Source of the DNA: Desulfolutivibrio sulfodismutans DSM 3696
GTDB lineage: Bacteria; Desulfobacterota; Desulfovibrionia; Desulfovibrionales; Desulfovibrionaceae
Length of the DNA: 64,000 nucleotides
Assembly (NCBI RefSeq): GCF_013376455.1
Contig: NZ_CP045504.1
Coordinates: forward strand, 2,253,001 to 2,317,000
Direction: 5' to 3'
Part shown: in pieces, positions 17,415-26,172 of the stretch
Layout: each line of letters begins with the position of its first letter
Position numbering within the stretch: position 1 is the first letter of the stretch
Position numbers and translations under genes: made by a program
Notes under the pieces: generated by a model
Database searches by the model: none
The model's input: only the letters and a program-made list of their open reading frames with translations
What the model was told of the DNA's origin: nothing

Positions 17415-18908
17415 ATGACAGCCCGACCGGAATTCACGGAAAGCGCCCTGCTCCTTGTGCCCCTGATCATCACGTTCCTTGCGCCGTTTGGCATCTGGCT
17501 GGCGCGCAAGAATGAAAACATGCGCGAGGGCGTGTCCTTCGTCGCCGGCGGCCTGACATTTCTGTCGGTGCTCCTGCTTGTCCCCGACGCCCTGTCCGGG
17601 GTGATCCGCACCTACACCGTGGCCGAGATCCTGCCCGGCATCTCCCTGCGATTCTGTGCCGACGGATTGGCGATGATTTTCGCCATCGTGTCCTCGTTTT
17701 TGTGGATCTTCGCCACCAGCTACAACGTCGGCTACATGCGAAGCCTCAAGGAACACGCCCAGACCCGCTATTATTTCTGTTTCGCCGTGGCCATCTTCGG
17801 CGCCCTGGGCGTGGCCACCTCGGCCAACATCTTCACCCTCTACCTGTTCTACGAAATCATCACCGTGTTCACCTATCCTCTGGTGGCCCATCACCAGGAT
17901 ACCGACGGCTACAACGGGGCCCGCAAGTACATCGTCTACCTCATGGGCTCCTCCAAGCTCTTTCTGCTGCCGGCCATGATCCTGACCTACGTCATCTGCG
18001 GCACCCTGGACTTCAACCTGACCGACATCCAAAACGGCATGTTCCCCAAGGACGCCAATCCGATCATGGTCTCGGTCACCTACTTCCTGTTCCTGTTCGG
18101 GCTGGCCAAGGCGGCTATCATGCCCCTGCATAACTGGCTGCCCTCGGCCATGGTCGCGCCCACGCCGGTCTCGGCCCTGCTGCATGCGGTGGCCGTGGTC
18201 AAGGCGGGCGTGTTCTCCGTGGCCCGGGTGATGCTCTCGGCCTTTGGCGTCAACCTCCTCGATTCCCTGGGCATCGGGCTGGTCACCGCCTACCTGGCCG
18301 CCTTCACCATCCTGGCCGCCTCCATCATCGCCCTGACCAAGGACGACCTCAAGGCCCGGCTGGCCTATTCCACGGTCAGCCAGCTTTCCTACGTCATCAT
18401 CGGCGTGGCCATGCTCACCCCCCTGGCCGTCCAGGGCGGGCTCATGCACATCGCCCACCACGCCTTCTCCAAGATCACCCTGTTTTTCGCGGCCGGGGCC
18501 ATCTACGTCGCCACGCATACCAAGAAAATCAGCCTCATGGGCGGCATGGGCCGACGCATGCCCTGGACCTTCGGGGCCTTTTCCGTGGCTGCCCTGTCCA
18601 TGATCGGCGTGCCGCCGGTGTGCGGTTTCGTCAGCAAATGGTATATGGCCAACGGCGCGCTGGAGATCGGCAGGCTGGGGCTTCTGGCCACCCTTCTGGC
18701 CAGCACCATCTTAAACGCCTCCTACTTTACGCCGGTCATCATCCGGGCCTTCCTGCGCAAACCCGCTGAAGGCGTCGATCTCTCTCATTACAAGGAAGCG
18801 CCCCTGGTCATGGTGGTGCCGCTGTGCCTGACGGCCGGAATCTCGGTCTTTCTGGGACTTTTCCCCGAGACCTTTCTGCAGTTCGCCAGGGCGTTTGGCC
18901 ACTTCTGA
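17415..18908 (+). CDS. Mrp-type antiporter-like subunit D (NuoL/M/N paralogue)
   Basis: A 497-residue polytopic protein of the Proton_antipo_M family with about 14 helices. Key charged helices are visible: LFYEIITVFTYPLV (the helix 5 glutamate), GLAKAAIMPLHNWLP (the helix 7 lysine region) and ALTKDDLKARLAYSTVSQLSY. The overall pattern is closer to the MrpD antiporter subunit of multisubunit Na+/H+ antiporters than to NuoL, M or N. It lies between nuoK and the NuoL-like gene, so it should be a fourth ion-translocating subunit of this complex. The next gene starts 86 bases downstream. Confidence 0.88.
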   Translation: MTARPEFTESALLLVPLIITFLAPFGIWLARKNENMREGVSFVAGGLTFLSVLLLVPDALSGVIRTYTVAEILPGISLRFCADGLAMIFAIVSSFLWIFATSYNVGYMRSLKEHAQTRYYFCFAVAIFGALGVATSANIFTLYLFYEIITVFTYPLVAHHQDTDGYNGARKYIVYLMGSSKLFLLPAMILTYVICGTLDFNLTDIQNGMFPKDANPIMVSVTYFLFLFGLAKAAIMPLHNWLPSAMVAPTPVSALLHAVAVVKAGVFSVARVMLSAFGVNLLDSLGIGLVTAYLAAFTILAASIIALTKDDLKARLAYSTVSQLSYVIIGVAMLTPLAVQGGLMHIAHHAFSKITLFFAAGAIYVATHTKKISLMGGMGRRMPWTFGAFSVAALSMIGVPPVCGFVSKWYMANGALEIGRLGLLATLLASTILNASYFTPVIIRAFLRKPAEGVDLSHYKEAPLVMVVPLCLTAGISVFLGLFPETFLQFARAFGHF

Positions 18909-18994
18909 TCGGACTGGATGCACAAGACGGCGAGTGGCGCGCGACCCTGAATTTTCGGGACAGGAAACGTAAACGTCGAAGCGGGGAGTGGGAC

Positions 18995-19255
18995 ATGAAA
19001 GAAAGCGAAACCCTGGGACGGCTGCTGGAGAAGGCCCAGGCGGCATCCGCAAGTTTTAGGCGGCTCATGTATGTGGCGCTCGCGGCCCTGGTGGTGCTCA
19101 ACCTGTTCATCGTCAGCCACCACCCGCACTTCCCCGGCGAGGAGATCCCCGGCTTTTGGGCCGCCTTCGGACTGATTTTCGCCGTGGTCATGTCCTTTGT
19201 CCTGAAAAAGATCATCTTCCCCTTCATCCACCGCACCGAGGAATCCTATGACTGA
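18995..19255 (+). CDS. Small two-helix membrane protein of nuo operon
   Basis: An 86-residue protein; GGGGAG precedes the ATG at 18995. Two hydrophobic segments (about residues 25-41 and 52-69) are separated by a His/Pro-rich loop, with charged ends. No family is recognised. It overlaps the following NuoL-like gene by eight bases, so its synthesis is coupled to it. It may be an accessory or assembly subunit specific to this type of complex I. Confidence 0.75.
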   Translation: MKESETLGRLLEKAQAASASFRRLMYVALAALVVLNLFIVSHHPHFPGEEIPGFWAAFGLIFAVVMSFVLKKIIFPFIHRTEESYD

Positions 19256-21041
19256 TGTCAGCTTCGTGCACCCAAGCCTGGCCTTCGTGGCCCTGGCCCT
19301 GGTCCTGCCGTGGCTTAAAGCCGAAAACCACGCGGCCTGGCGCTGGCTTCTGCTCCTGCCGCCCGTGGTGGCCATCGCCTCGGTGGTGTCGCTGACCCTG
19401 GGACCGGACGGCCCAAGGATGATCGAACCCATCCGTTACCTGGGGGTCAACCTCAAGTTCGGACGTATCGACGCCCTGTCCCTGGTGTTCGCCCACGTCT
19501 TCGCCATCCAGTCGCTGATCGGCATGCTCTACGCCCTGCACCTTCCCGAGCGCCGCCAGCACATCGCGGCCTCCCTGTACATCGCCGGGGCCTTCGGATG
19601 CGTGTTCGCCGGGGACTACCTGACGCTTTTCATCTTCTGGGAACTCATGAGCGTGGCCTCCACCTGCCTGGTCTGGTTCGGCGCCAACAACCGGGCCACC
19701 GCCGCAGGCTTTCGCTACTTTCTGTTCCACGTCCTGGGCGGGCTGCTGCTTCTGGGCGGACTGCTCATGCGCCACCAGGCCACTGGCTCCTTCGACTTCA
19801 TGCCGGTGTCGCCGGACGCCGCACGCTTCTACGACTGGCTGATCCTGGCCGGGTTCGCGGTTAACGCCGCCGTGGTGCCCCTGCACGCCTGGCTGCCCGA
19901 CGCCTATCCCGAATCCTCGGTCACGGGCGCGGTGTTCATGAGCGCGTTCACCACCAAGACGGCCGTCTACGTCCTGGCCCGGGCCTACGCCGGGTTCGAG
20001 ATCCTGGCCATCATGGGCGTGGTCATGTGCCTGTGGGGGGTCTTCTACGCGACCATCGAGAACAACGCCCGGCGCATCCTGTCCTACCACATCGTCTCCC
20101 AGGTGGGATACATGGTGGCGGGCATCGGCATCGGCACGGCCATGACCATCGACGGGGCCTGCGCCCACGCCTACGCCCACATCCTCTACAAGGGACTTTT
20201 GTTCATGGGCGCGGGCTGCCTGCTGTACTCCGCCGGTTCGGCCAAGCTGTCCGAACTCGGGGGTCTGGCCTCGCGGCTGCCCCTGGTCATGATCTGCTAC
20301 ATGGTCGGCGCGGTGAGCATCTCGGGCATGCCCCTTTTCAACGGCTTCGTGTCCAAAACCATGACCATCACCGGCGCGGCCGAGGCCCATCACACCTGGC
20401 TGGCCCTGGGAATGGAGATCGCGGCCGTGGGCACGTTCCTCTCCGTGGGCATCAAGCTCCCTTACTTCGCCTTCTGGTCCAAGCCTAAAAACGACATGCC
20501 TTTAAAGCCCATTCCCTGGAACATGTACCTGGGCATGAGCATCTCCGCCTTCCTGTGTCTGTTCACGGGCCTTTTCCCGCAAGCCCTGTATTCGCTTCTG
20601 CCCTACCCCACGGACTACGTGCCCTACACCCCCTGGCACGTGCTTCAGTCCTCGCTGCTCCTCGGGTTCACGGGCCTTGGTTTCTACTACATGCGCAACA
20701 TCCTGCATCCCAAGCCCGGGCGCAACCTGGACTTCGACGTGCTCTACCGGATCGTCGGCAGGCTTTTCTATGGGCTGGTGAGCGTGCCCCTGGCCTTCTT
20801 GGACGGGCTTTGGAACGACGTCTACGAGAAGGTGGGGCTGCGGGGGCTCTTGGAATCGGCCAAGGCCACCATTGTCTTCGACACCAAGGGCATCGACGGT
20901 GTGCTGGACGGTTCGGCGGGCGGCGTGCGTAACTTCGGCGGGGTGACCGGCAAGCTGCAAACCGGCCGCCTTCAGGACTACCTGACTGGCGTGGCGGCCC
21001 TGGGGCTGGCGATTTTCGCGCTGGTGTGGGCTTTGTGGTAG
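19248..21041 (+). CDS. NuoL-like antiporter subunit of complex I
   Basis: A 597-residue polytopic protein of the proton-translocating subunit family. The central domain shows FIFWELMSVASTCLVWFG (helix 5 Glu), NAAVVPLHAWLPDAYPESS (helix 7 region) and ENNARRILSYHIVSQVGYM. The C-terminal extension beyond helix 14 (TKGIDGVLDGSAGGVRNFG, then LQTGRLQDYL and a last membrane helix) is the feature that marks NuoL, where it forms the lateral helix. Length also suits NuoL (about 610). Databases may label it Na+/H+ antiporter subunit D. It precedes nuoM by 25 bases. Confidence 0.85.
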   Translation: MTDVSFVHPSLAFVALALVLPWLKAENHAAWRWLLLLPPVVAIASVVSLTLGPDGPRMIEPIRYLGVNLKFGRIDALSLVFAHVFAIQSLIGMLYALHLPERRQHIAASLYIAGAFGCVFAGDYLTLFIFWELMSVASTCLVWFGANNRATAAGFRYFLFHVLGGLLLLGGLLMRHQATGSFDFMPVSPDAARFYDWLILAGFAVNAAVVPLHAWLPDAYPESSVTGAVFMSAFTTKTAVYVLARAYAGFEILAIMGVVMCLWGVFYATIENNARRILSYHIVSQVGYMVAGIGIGTAMTIDGACAHAYAHILYKGLLFMGAGCLLYSAGSAKLSELGGLASRLPLVMICYMVGAVSISGMPLFNGFVSKTMTITGAAEAHHTWLALGMEIAAVGTFLSVGIKLPYFAFWSKPKNDMPLKPIPWNMYLGMSISAFLCLFTGLFPQALYSLLPYPTDYVPYTPWHVLQSSLLLGFTGLGFYYMRNILHPKPGRNLDFDVLYRIVGRLFYGLVSVPLAFLDGLWNDVYEKVGLRGLLESAKATIVFDTKGIDGVLDGSAGGVRNFGGVTGKLQTGRLQDYLTGVAALGLAIFALVWALW

Positions 21042-21066
21042 ACGGACCAAACGACGGGAGCGATTC

Positions 21067-22647
21067 ATGACGGACGCGGGATATCCGGTGATTTCGAGCC
21101 TCATCTTCCTGCCCCTTGCGGCGTCGGTGGCGCTCTTTTTCATCCGGCAGGACGGTTTCGTCCGGGGGTTCACCCTGGTGGTGGGCATCCTCGAATGCCT
21201 CTTGGCGCTGCCGCTTTTCGGCTACGTGCCAAACGGCGGCTATCAATTCGAGGAGACCGTGGCCTGGATTCCGGCCTGGGACATCACCTATCACCTGGCT
21301 GTGGACGGTCTGAGCCTGTTTATGGTCATGCTCACGGCCGTGCTCTTGCCGCTGTGCGTGCTGTGCTCCTGGACCTACATCGGCAAGCGGATCAAGGAGT
21401 TCCATTTCTGTCTGCTGCTGATGACCGCAGCCTGCGTCGGGGTGTTTACGGCCCTGGACTTCGTGCTCTTCTACGTCTTCTGGGAGGCCATGCTGGTCCC
21501 CATGTACCTGCTTATCGCGGTGTGGGGCGGGCCTGAAAGAAAATACGCCTCCATCAAGTTCTTCTTGTACACCCTGGCCGGCTCCACCCTGCTTTTGGCG
21601 GCCATCGTGGCCTTTCGCACCGTGGGCGGCACCTTTGACATCACGGTCCTGACCTCAAAGACCTTCTCCTTCGAGTTCCAGTTCTGGACGTTTTTGGCCA
21701 TGGCCCTGGCGTTCGCCGTGAAGGTGCCCATGTTCCCGCTGCACACCTGGCTCCCGGCGGCGCACGTCCAGGCCCCCAGCGCCGGTTCCGTCATCCTGGC
21801 CGCCGTGCTCCTGAAGATGGGCACCTACGGCTTTTTGCGGCTGTGCCTGCCTCTGGCTCCGGCCGCCAGCGTGTACTTCGCGCCCATGATGATCGCCGTT
21901 TCCATCGCCTCCATCCTCTACGGCGGCCTCATCGCCCTGGGACAAAAGGACATTAAGAAACTGGTGGCCTATTCCTCCGTGGCCCACATGGGGTTTGTCA
22001 CCCTGGGCATCTTCGTCCTCACCCAGCGCGGCGTGGAGGGGGCCATCCTCCAGATGCTCAACCACGGCATCACCACCGGGGCGCTGTTCATGCTCATCGG
22101 GCTCATCTACGAACGCAGCCACAGCCGGGAGATTGTGGACAATCAGGGGCTGGGCAAATTCATGCCCGCCTTCATGTTCTTCTGGGGCCTTTTCTCCCTG
22201 TCGTCTCTGGCCTTCCCCGGCACCAACAGCTTCGTAGGCGAGGTGCTGGTCCTGGCCGGAACCTTCGAGGTCAACAACTGGGCCGGTTTCCTGGCCATCC
22301 CCGGGGCCATGCTGGCCGCCGCCTACATGCTGCGGCTGATGCAGAAGGTGGCTTGGGGCGATCCCTCCTCGTACAAGAAAAAATGGGGCGACTTGAACGG
22401 CCGGGAATGGATTTACCTGATGCCCATGGCCTTTCTGGTCTTTTACATCGGTTTTGCCCCTGGTCCGGCCCTGCGTATGATCAGCCCGTCGATTACGACC
22501 GTGCTGACTACCGTTGAGCAGAAAAACCAGACCCTCGGCTTTCACAAGGATATGCCGCTGGCCGAGTGCATGCAGCTTGAACCGACCGCCCGTGTCGCTG
22601 ACGGCGCGGCCTCCCCAGTGTCCCTTCCCGGAAAGGAGCGCCTGTGA
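21067..22647 (+). CDS. nuoM: Complex I subunit NuoM
   Basis: A 526-residue polytopic protein. NuoM hallmarks include YVFWEAMLVPMYLLI, KYASIKFFLYTLAGS, AVKVPMFPLHTWLPAAH and KDIKKLVAYSSVAHMGFV; LAFPGTNSFVGE is also characteristic. About 14 helices are present. It carries a hydrophilic C-terminal tail of some 45 residues beyond the last helix, a little longer than usual. It pumps protons in the membrane arm. The GTG of nuoN overlaps its stop by four bases. Confidence 0.95.
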   Translation: MTDAGYPVISSLIFLPLAASVALFFIRQDGFVRGFTLVVGILECLLALPLFGYVPNGGYQFEETVAWIPAWDITYHLAVDGLSLFMVMLTAVLLPLCVLCSWTYIGKRIKEFHFCLLLMTAACVGVFTALDFVLFYVFWEAMLVPMYLLIAVWGGPERKYASIKFFLYTLAGSTLLLAAIVAFRTVGGTFDITVLTSKTFSFEFQFWTFLAMALAFAVKVPMFPLHTWLPAAHVQAPSAGSVILAAVLLKMGTYGFLRLCLPLAPAASVYFAPMMIAVSIASILYGGLIALGQKDIKKLVAYSSVAHMGFVTLGIFVLTQRGVEGAILQMLNHGITTGALFMLIGLIYERSHSREIVDNQGLGKFMPAFMFFWGLFSLSSLAFPGTNSFVGEVLVLAGTFEVNNWAGFLAIPGAMLAAAYMLRLMQKVAWGDPSSYKKKWGDLNGREWIYLMPMAFLVFYIGFAPGPALRMISPSITTVLTTVEQKNQTLGFHKDMPLAECMQLEPTARVADGAASPVSLPGKERL

Positions 22648-24059
22648 ACTTCGATCTCGTGATGCCCGAACTGTTCCAGCTTTTGGTGGTGGTCGCGCTT
22701 TTCGTGCAAAGCGTGGTCCGGGGGCGCGACGATACGGGCCCCCGCTGGCTCCCTGTGGTGGCGATCATCGGCGTGGTCGTGGCCGCTTCCAAGCTCGGCG
22801 CGCAGGGGGTGCTCTTCGAAGACGTCTACCGGGTGGACGCCCTGTCCCAGTTTTTCAAGGTGGCCATCAGCCTCGGGTTCTGCGTGACCGTGATCAACGC
22901 CCAGAACCAGCCCACCCTGGAGACCCAAAAGCGCACCGACTATTTCATGATGCTCAGCCTGTCCGCCTGGGGGCTCATGCTCCTGGCCTCGGCCGCCGAG
23001 CTCATCACCCTGTATCTGGCCCTGGAGTTGTCCTCCTACAGCCTGTACGCGCTGATCCCCCTGCGCGGCAACGACCGGCGCGCCTCCGAAGCGGCCATCA
23101 AGTACATCCTCTTCGGCGCGGTGGTCACAGCCGTGGCCCTTTACGGCCTGTCCTATATCATGGCCTCGCAGCACACCACCTACATCCAGGGGCTGATGGA
23201 AAAGACCTGGAGCATGGCTGAAAATCCCATGGCCGTGGTGGGGCTGACCCTGTTTTTGGGTGGATTTTTCTACAAACTGGCGCTTTTTCCCTTCCACTTC
23301 TGGTGTCCGGATGTCTACGAGGGAACCAGCAACGAGACAGCGGCCTATGTGGCCACGGTGCCCAAGCTGGGTGCGGTGGTGGTCTTGGTCCGGCTGTCTT
23401 CGGTTCTCTCCCCGGGGATGGAGGTGACCAACATCCTGGCCATCCTGGCCGCCCTGTCCATGACCATTGGAAATCTGACGGCCCTGGTGCAGAAGGATGT
23501 GAAGCGGCTTTTGGGCTATTCCAGCGTCTCCCACGCCGGGTACGTCATGCTGGGCCTGGTGTCGGGCACGGCCGCAGGATTGTCCGCAGCCACGTTCTAT
23601 GCCCTGGTCTATCTGCTGATGAACCTGACCTGCTTTTACGTCATCAGCCGCATTGCCGTAAACGGCGAGAACGTGACCTTAAACGGCCTCAACGGCCTGT
23701 ACAGGAAAAGCCCCGGCCTGGCCCTGGTCCTGGCTGTCTCGGCCTTTGCCCTGGTGGGCCTGCCGCCCACGGCCGGATTCGCCGGAAAACTGTTCCTTTT
23801 GGCCTCGGCCTGGGACCATGGCTACAACTGGCTGGTCATCGTGGCCGTCTTGAATACGGCCATCGCCATCTACTACTATCTGAACCTGGTGCGCCACGCC
23901 TACACCGAAGAATCCGACGCCGCCGCACCGGCCACGTCCATTTCATCCGGACAGGTGGCCATGGGCGGCATCCTGGCGGCCTGCGTGCTGCTGCTTGGCG
24001 TGCTTCCCGCGCCCATTTACGATCTGGCGCTCACGGCGGGCAAGGCGCTTCTGCCCTAG
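22644..24059 (+). CDS. nuoN: Complex I subunit NuoN
   Basis: A 471-residue polytopic protein, a normal NuoN length. It starts with GTG overlapping the nuoM stop (GTGA). Hallmarks: LYLALELSSYSLYALI (helix 5 Glu), KLALFPFHFWCPDVYEG (helix 7 Lys and the NuoN-specific PFH.W.PDVYEG), and QKDVKRLLGYSSVSHAGYVM. GLPPTAGFAGK is also typical. It is the last gene of the operon; a strong terminator begins 22 bases after the stop. Confidence 0.96.
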   Translation: MNFDLVMPELFQLLVVVALFVQSVVRGRDDTGPRWLPVVAIIGVVVAASKLGAQGVLFEDVYRVDALSQFFKVAISLGFCVTVINAQNQPTLETQKRTDYFMMLSLSAWGLMLLASAAELITLYLALELSSYSLYALIPLRGNDRRASEAAIKYILFGAVVTAVALYGLSYIMASQHTTYIQGLMEKTWSMAENPMAVVGLTLFLGGFFYKLALFPFHFWCPDVYEGTSNETAAYVATVPKLGAVVVLVRLSSVLSPGMEVTNILAILAALSMTIGNLTALVQKDVKRLLGYSSVSHAGYVMLGLVSGTAAGLSAATFYALVYLLMNLTCFYVISRIAVNGENVTLNGLNGLYRKSPGLALVLAVSAFALVGLPPTAGFAGKLFLLASAWDHGYNWLVIVAVLNTAIAIYYYLNLVRHAYTEESDAAAPATSISSGQVAMGGILAACVLLLGVLPAPIYDLALTAGKALLP

Positions 24060-24080
24060 CCCGCGCTCATCAAGCGTTCT

Positions 24081-24527
24081 CTACGCGCCCTTTTTGGCCT
24101 GACCGGTCAGAAAGGGCGCGTATTTTTTGTCCGCGTCAAGGATATGCCCCCGGTACCAATCGTGGATGAAATCCCGGATCTTGACCGCCGCCAGGGGACG
24201 CTTGGCCTCAAGATCCCGTTCGAAGGCCAGGACCGACCTGATGAACTCGTTATGAGCCCGTTTTTGCTCGTCGAGCCCGGGGAACGCGCATTCCTGCATG
24301 TGTCGCTCCTCGGTCCCAAAATGAAACAAGGCATACTCGCGCAGCCTCCCGACCAGATCGAGAACTGCCGCACGCTCGGCCGGATCGGTAATGGGATGAT
24401 AGGGATCGGCCAAGGCGGAGCCGAAATCGCCCAGCAGTTCAAAAAAACGGGCGTGCTGTCCATCGAGTTCCTCGTTTCCGACGCTCATGGAGGGCTCATA
24501 GCGGACAAGCGTCAATTTCAGGGCCAT
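24081..24527 (-). CDS. Bacteriohemerythrin
   Basis: A 148-residue protein with AAGGAG before the ATG at 24527. The di-iron ligands of the hemerythrin fold can all be placed: His in EELDGQH, His and Glu in FHFGTEERHM, His in QKRAHNEF, and His plus Asp in WYRGHILDADKKY. It should bind oxygen reversibly at a diiron site in the cytoplasm. In anaerobes such proteins sense, store or remove oxygen. The gene converges with the nuo operon, and its last codons contain that operon's terminator. Confidence 0.92.
   Translation of the reverse strand: MALKLTLVRYEPSMSVGNEELDGQHARFFELLGDFGSALADPYHPITDPAERAAVLDLVGRLREYALFHFGTEERHMQECAFPGLDEQKRAHNEFIRSVLAFERDLEAKRPLAAVKIRDFIHDWYRGHILDADKKYAPFLTGQAKKGA
24082..24128 (+). 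terminator. Rho-independent terminator of nuoJ-N operon
   Basis: A perfect 12-base stem TACGCGCCCTTT/AAAGGGCGCGTA followed by six T on the plus strand. It lies entirely within the 3' coding end of the convergent hemerythrin gene, so the same bases encode that protein's Lys-rich C-terminal residues. Confidence 0.88.
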
Positions 24528-24631
24528 CGGGAGCTCCTTGTTTTGCATACTCTACGCGAGAAATGGGCGTGGAATCAATCTTGCATTTTTAATTCTGCGT
24601 TCCAGAGCGTCAGAAAAACCACGGAATCCCC

Positions 24632-25501
24632 ATGCCTGCCACCGTACTTCTCACCCTGTGTCTTGCCCTTGGCGGCATTTCGACCCTGTGGGGCGCTACG
24701 CCCCTGGCCCATGCCCAGTTGCCGGACCCGATCACGGAGGAATCGTCGGCTGGAAACGACGCCTCCGCCACCCTGCGCTCTGCCGTCCGGGAGGATCTCT
24801 TCGCAACCGTTGGCCTGACCTGCGTTTTTGGTCCCGGCGTGGCCGAGGCCGATGCCCGGCGGCAATGCCTCCTGAAGGCCCGGACCCGTCTCGTGGCCAA
24901 GATGTCCGAGCGGGTGGCCGCCGCAGCCGCGTCTCTGGGACTGTCCCTGACGGATGAAGAAATTGCGGCCTACACCCTTGGGGTAGTGCGGATGGAGGCC
25001 GACCGGGAAGAAGTCGAGCCGGGTCCGGAGGGGCTGACCGTGCGCCTGGCCGGCCGGGGGGTGGCCGACATGGCCAATCTTGCCCAAAAACTTCCCTTTT
25101 ATGTCGCCAACGCCGATGTTCGCGCCTCCGCCGTGGCCCAGTACCGGGCGGCCAGGGCCGAGGCCGAGGCCGCCAGACGATCCGCAGGCGATCCGGCTCA
25201 GGAACAGGCCGGAAAGATTCGTCGCCAGATGCAGGATACCGCGCGTTTTGCAGAACGGCAGTTGCGCCTTGGTATGTCCCAGGCCGAGGTGCTGGGGCTG
25301 CTCGGGGAACCAAGTACGTCCCTCCAGGGAGCGCCCGACGAAAACTTCCTCTGCCTGGGCTATGGCGACGTGTGGGCTGTTTTTGAGAACGGGGAACTGG
25401 CCTGCCTGCGGACCCGTCTGGAATATCACCGCCGCCATGAATCCCAATGCCACTGCTCGGGCCGCCTGGCGACCATTCTGCTTGGCGTGGAGCCAAGATA
25501 A
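24632..25501 (+). CDS. Exported protein with BamE-like C-terminal segment
   Basis: A 289-residue protein with a signal peptide ending near ATPLAHAQ (about residue 29). The middle is helical and Ala/Glu-rich. Residues 210-260 contain LRLGMSQAEVLGLLGEPS, which resembles the SmpA/OmlA/BamE fold signature (G-M...eV...lG.P), then a short beta pattern (LGYGDVWAVFENGELA). Two Cys in the C-terminal CHCSG and two in the mature N-terminal part could form disulfides. Function is unknown. It is monocistronic and diverges from the hemerythrin gene. Confidence 0.7.
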   Translation: MPATVLLTLCLALGGISTLWGATPLAHAQLPDPITEESSAGNDASATLRSAVREDLFATVGLTCVFGPGVAEADARRQCLLKARTRLVAKMSERVAAAAASLGLSLTDEEIAAYTLGVVRMEADREEVEPGPEGLTVRLAGRGVADMANLAQKLPFYVANADVRASAVAQYRAARAEAEAARRSAGDPAQEQAGKIRRQMQDTARFAERQLRLGMSQAEVLGLLGEPSTSLQGAPDENFLCLGYGDVWAVFENGELACLRTRLEYHRRHESQCHCSGRLATILLGVEPR

Positions 25502-25677
25502 CCTTGGCGCTTCATGAACGACTTCCCCTGCCTGCCGTCACTCTTCGACCATATCACTGGCTCGCGACAATTCGCCCTTTGCCTGCTTGACAGAAACGCT
25601 TTTTGGGCTGTAGGTAGAAGGCCGTTCAACATCTTGTCTTTCTTGAATTTCCCTGCAACCTCCACGGGGAGGCCGCC

Positions 25678-26088
25678 ATGAGGGCGCTTATCGTCGATGA
25701 CGATTTCTATAGCAGGAGTTTTTTGGAATATATCATGCACCCGTATGCCTTTTGCGACGTGGCAGTAAACGGCGAAGAGGCGGTCATGGCCTTCCAGAAA
25801 GCCCTGGAGGAAAAGCGTCCCTTTTCCATTGTGTTCATGGACCTGCTCATGCCGGTCATTGACGGTCCCAAGGCTTTGCGCGAGATTCGCGAAATCGAGC
25901 GAGATTTCGGCGTGGACAAGGCCAGTCAGGCCCGGGTGATCATCACTTCGGTCCTTGAGGATGCCGAAGACACCCATAACGCCATGTACCTGGGCGAGGC
26001 CACGTCCTTTCTGCAAAAGCCCGTGGATGAAAAATCCGTCCTGTCCGAATTGCGCCGCCTGGGGCTGGTCACGGCCGAAGAGGTCTGA
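25678..26088 (+). CDS. Single-domain response regulator (CheY-like)
   Basis: A 136-residue receiver domain without an output domain; GGGGAGG precedes the ATG. The acidic pocket is in ALIVDDDFYSR, the phospho-acceptor Asp in FMDLLMPV, the conserved Thr/Ser position in IITSVL and the Lys in FLQKPVD. An insertion between beta 3 and beta 4 (IEDFGVDKASQA-like, here EIERDFGVDKASQ) resembles other deltaproteobacterial stand-alone receivers. It converges with the PEP-synthase-like gene and ends at a strong terminator. Its cognate kinase is not adjacent. Confidence 0.9.
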   Translation: MRALIVDDDFYSRSFLEYIMHPYAFCDVAVNGEEAVMAFQKALEEKRPFSIVFMDLLMPVIDGPKALREIREIERDFGVDKASQARVIITSVLEDAEDTHNAMYLGEATSFLQKPVDEKSVLSELRRLGLVTAEEV

Positions 26089-26124
26089 GACGCCCCCAGC
26101 GTCCAGTTGCTGCACGACACGCAG

Positions 26125-26150
26125 GCCCGGGGCATCCCGGGCTTTTTTTT
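26125..26150 (+). terminator. Rho-independent terminator
   Basis: GCCCGGG/CCCGGGC stem, four-base loop, then eight T. It ends the transcript of the stand-alone response regulator. Confidence 0.9.
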
Positions 26151-26172
26151 GCAATTGCGCGGCTATGGCGGT

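Noticed and set aside
17217-18518. 433-codon minus-strand frame inside the nuo operon
   Set aside because: Antisense to nuoK and the Mrp-type subunit, both with clear motifs.
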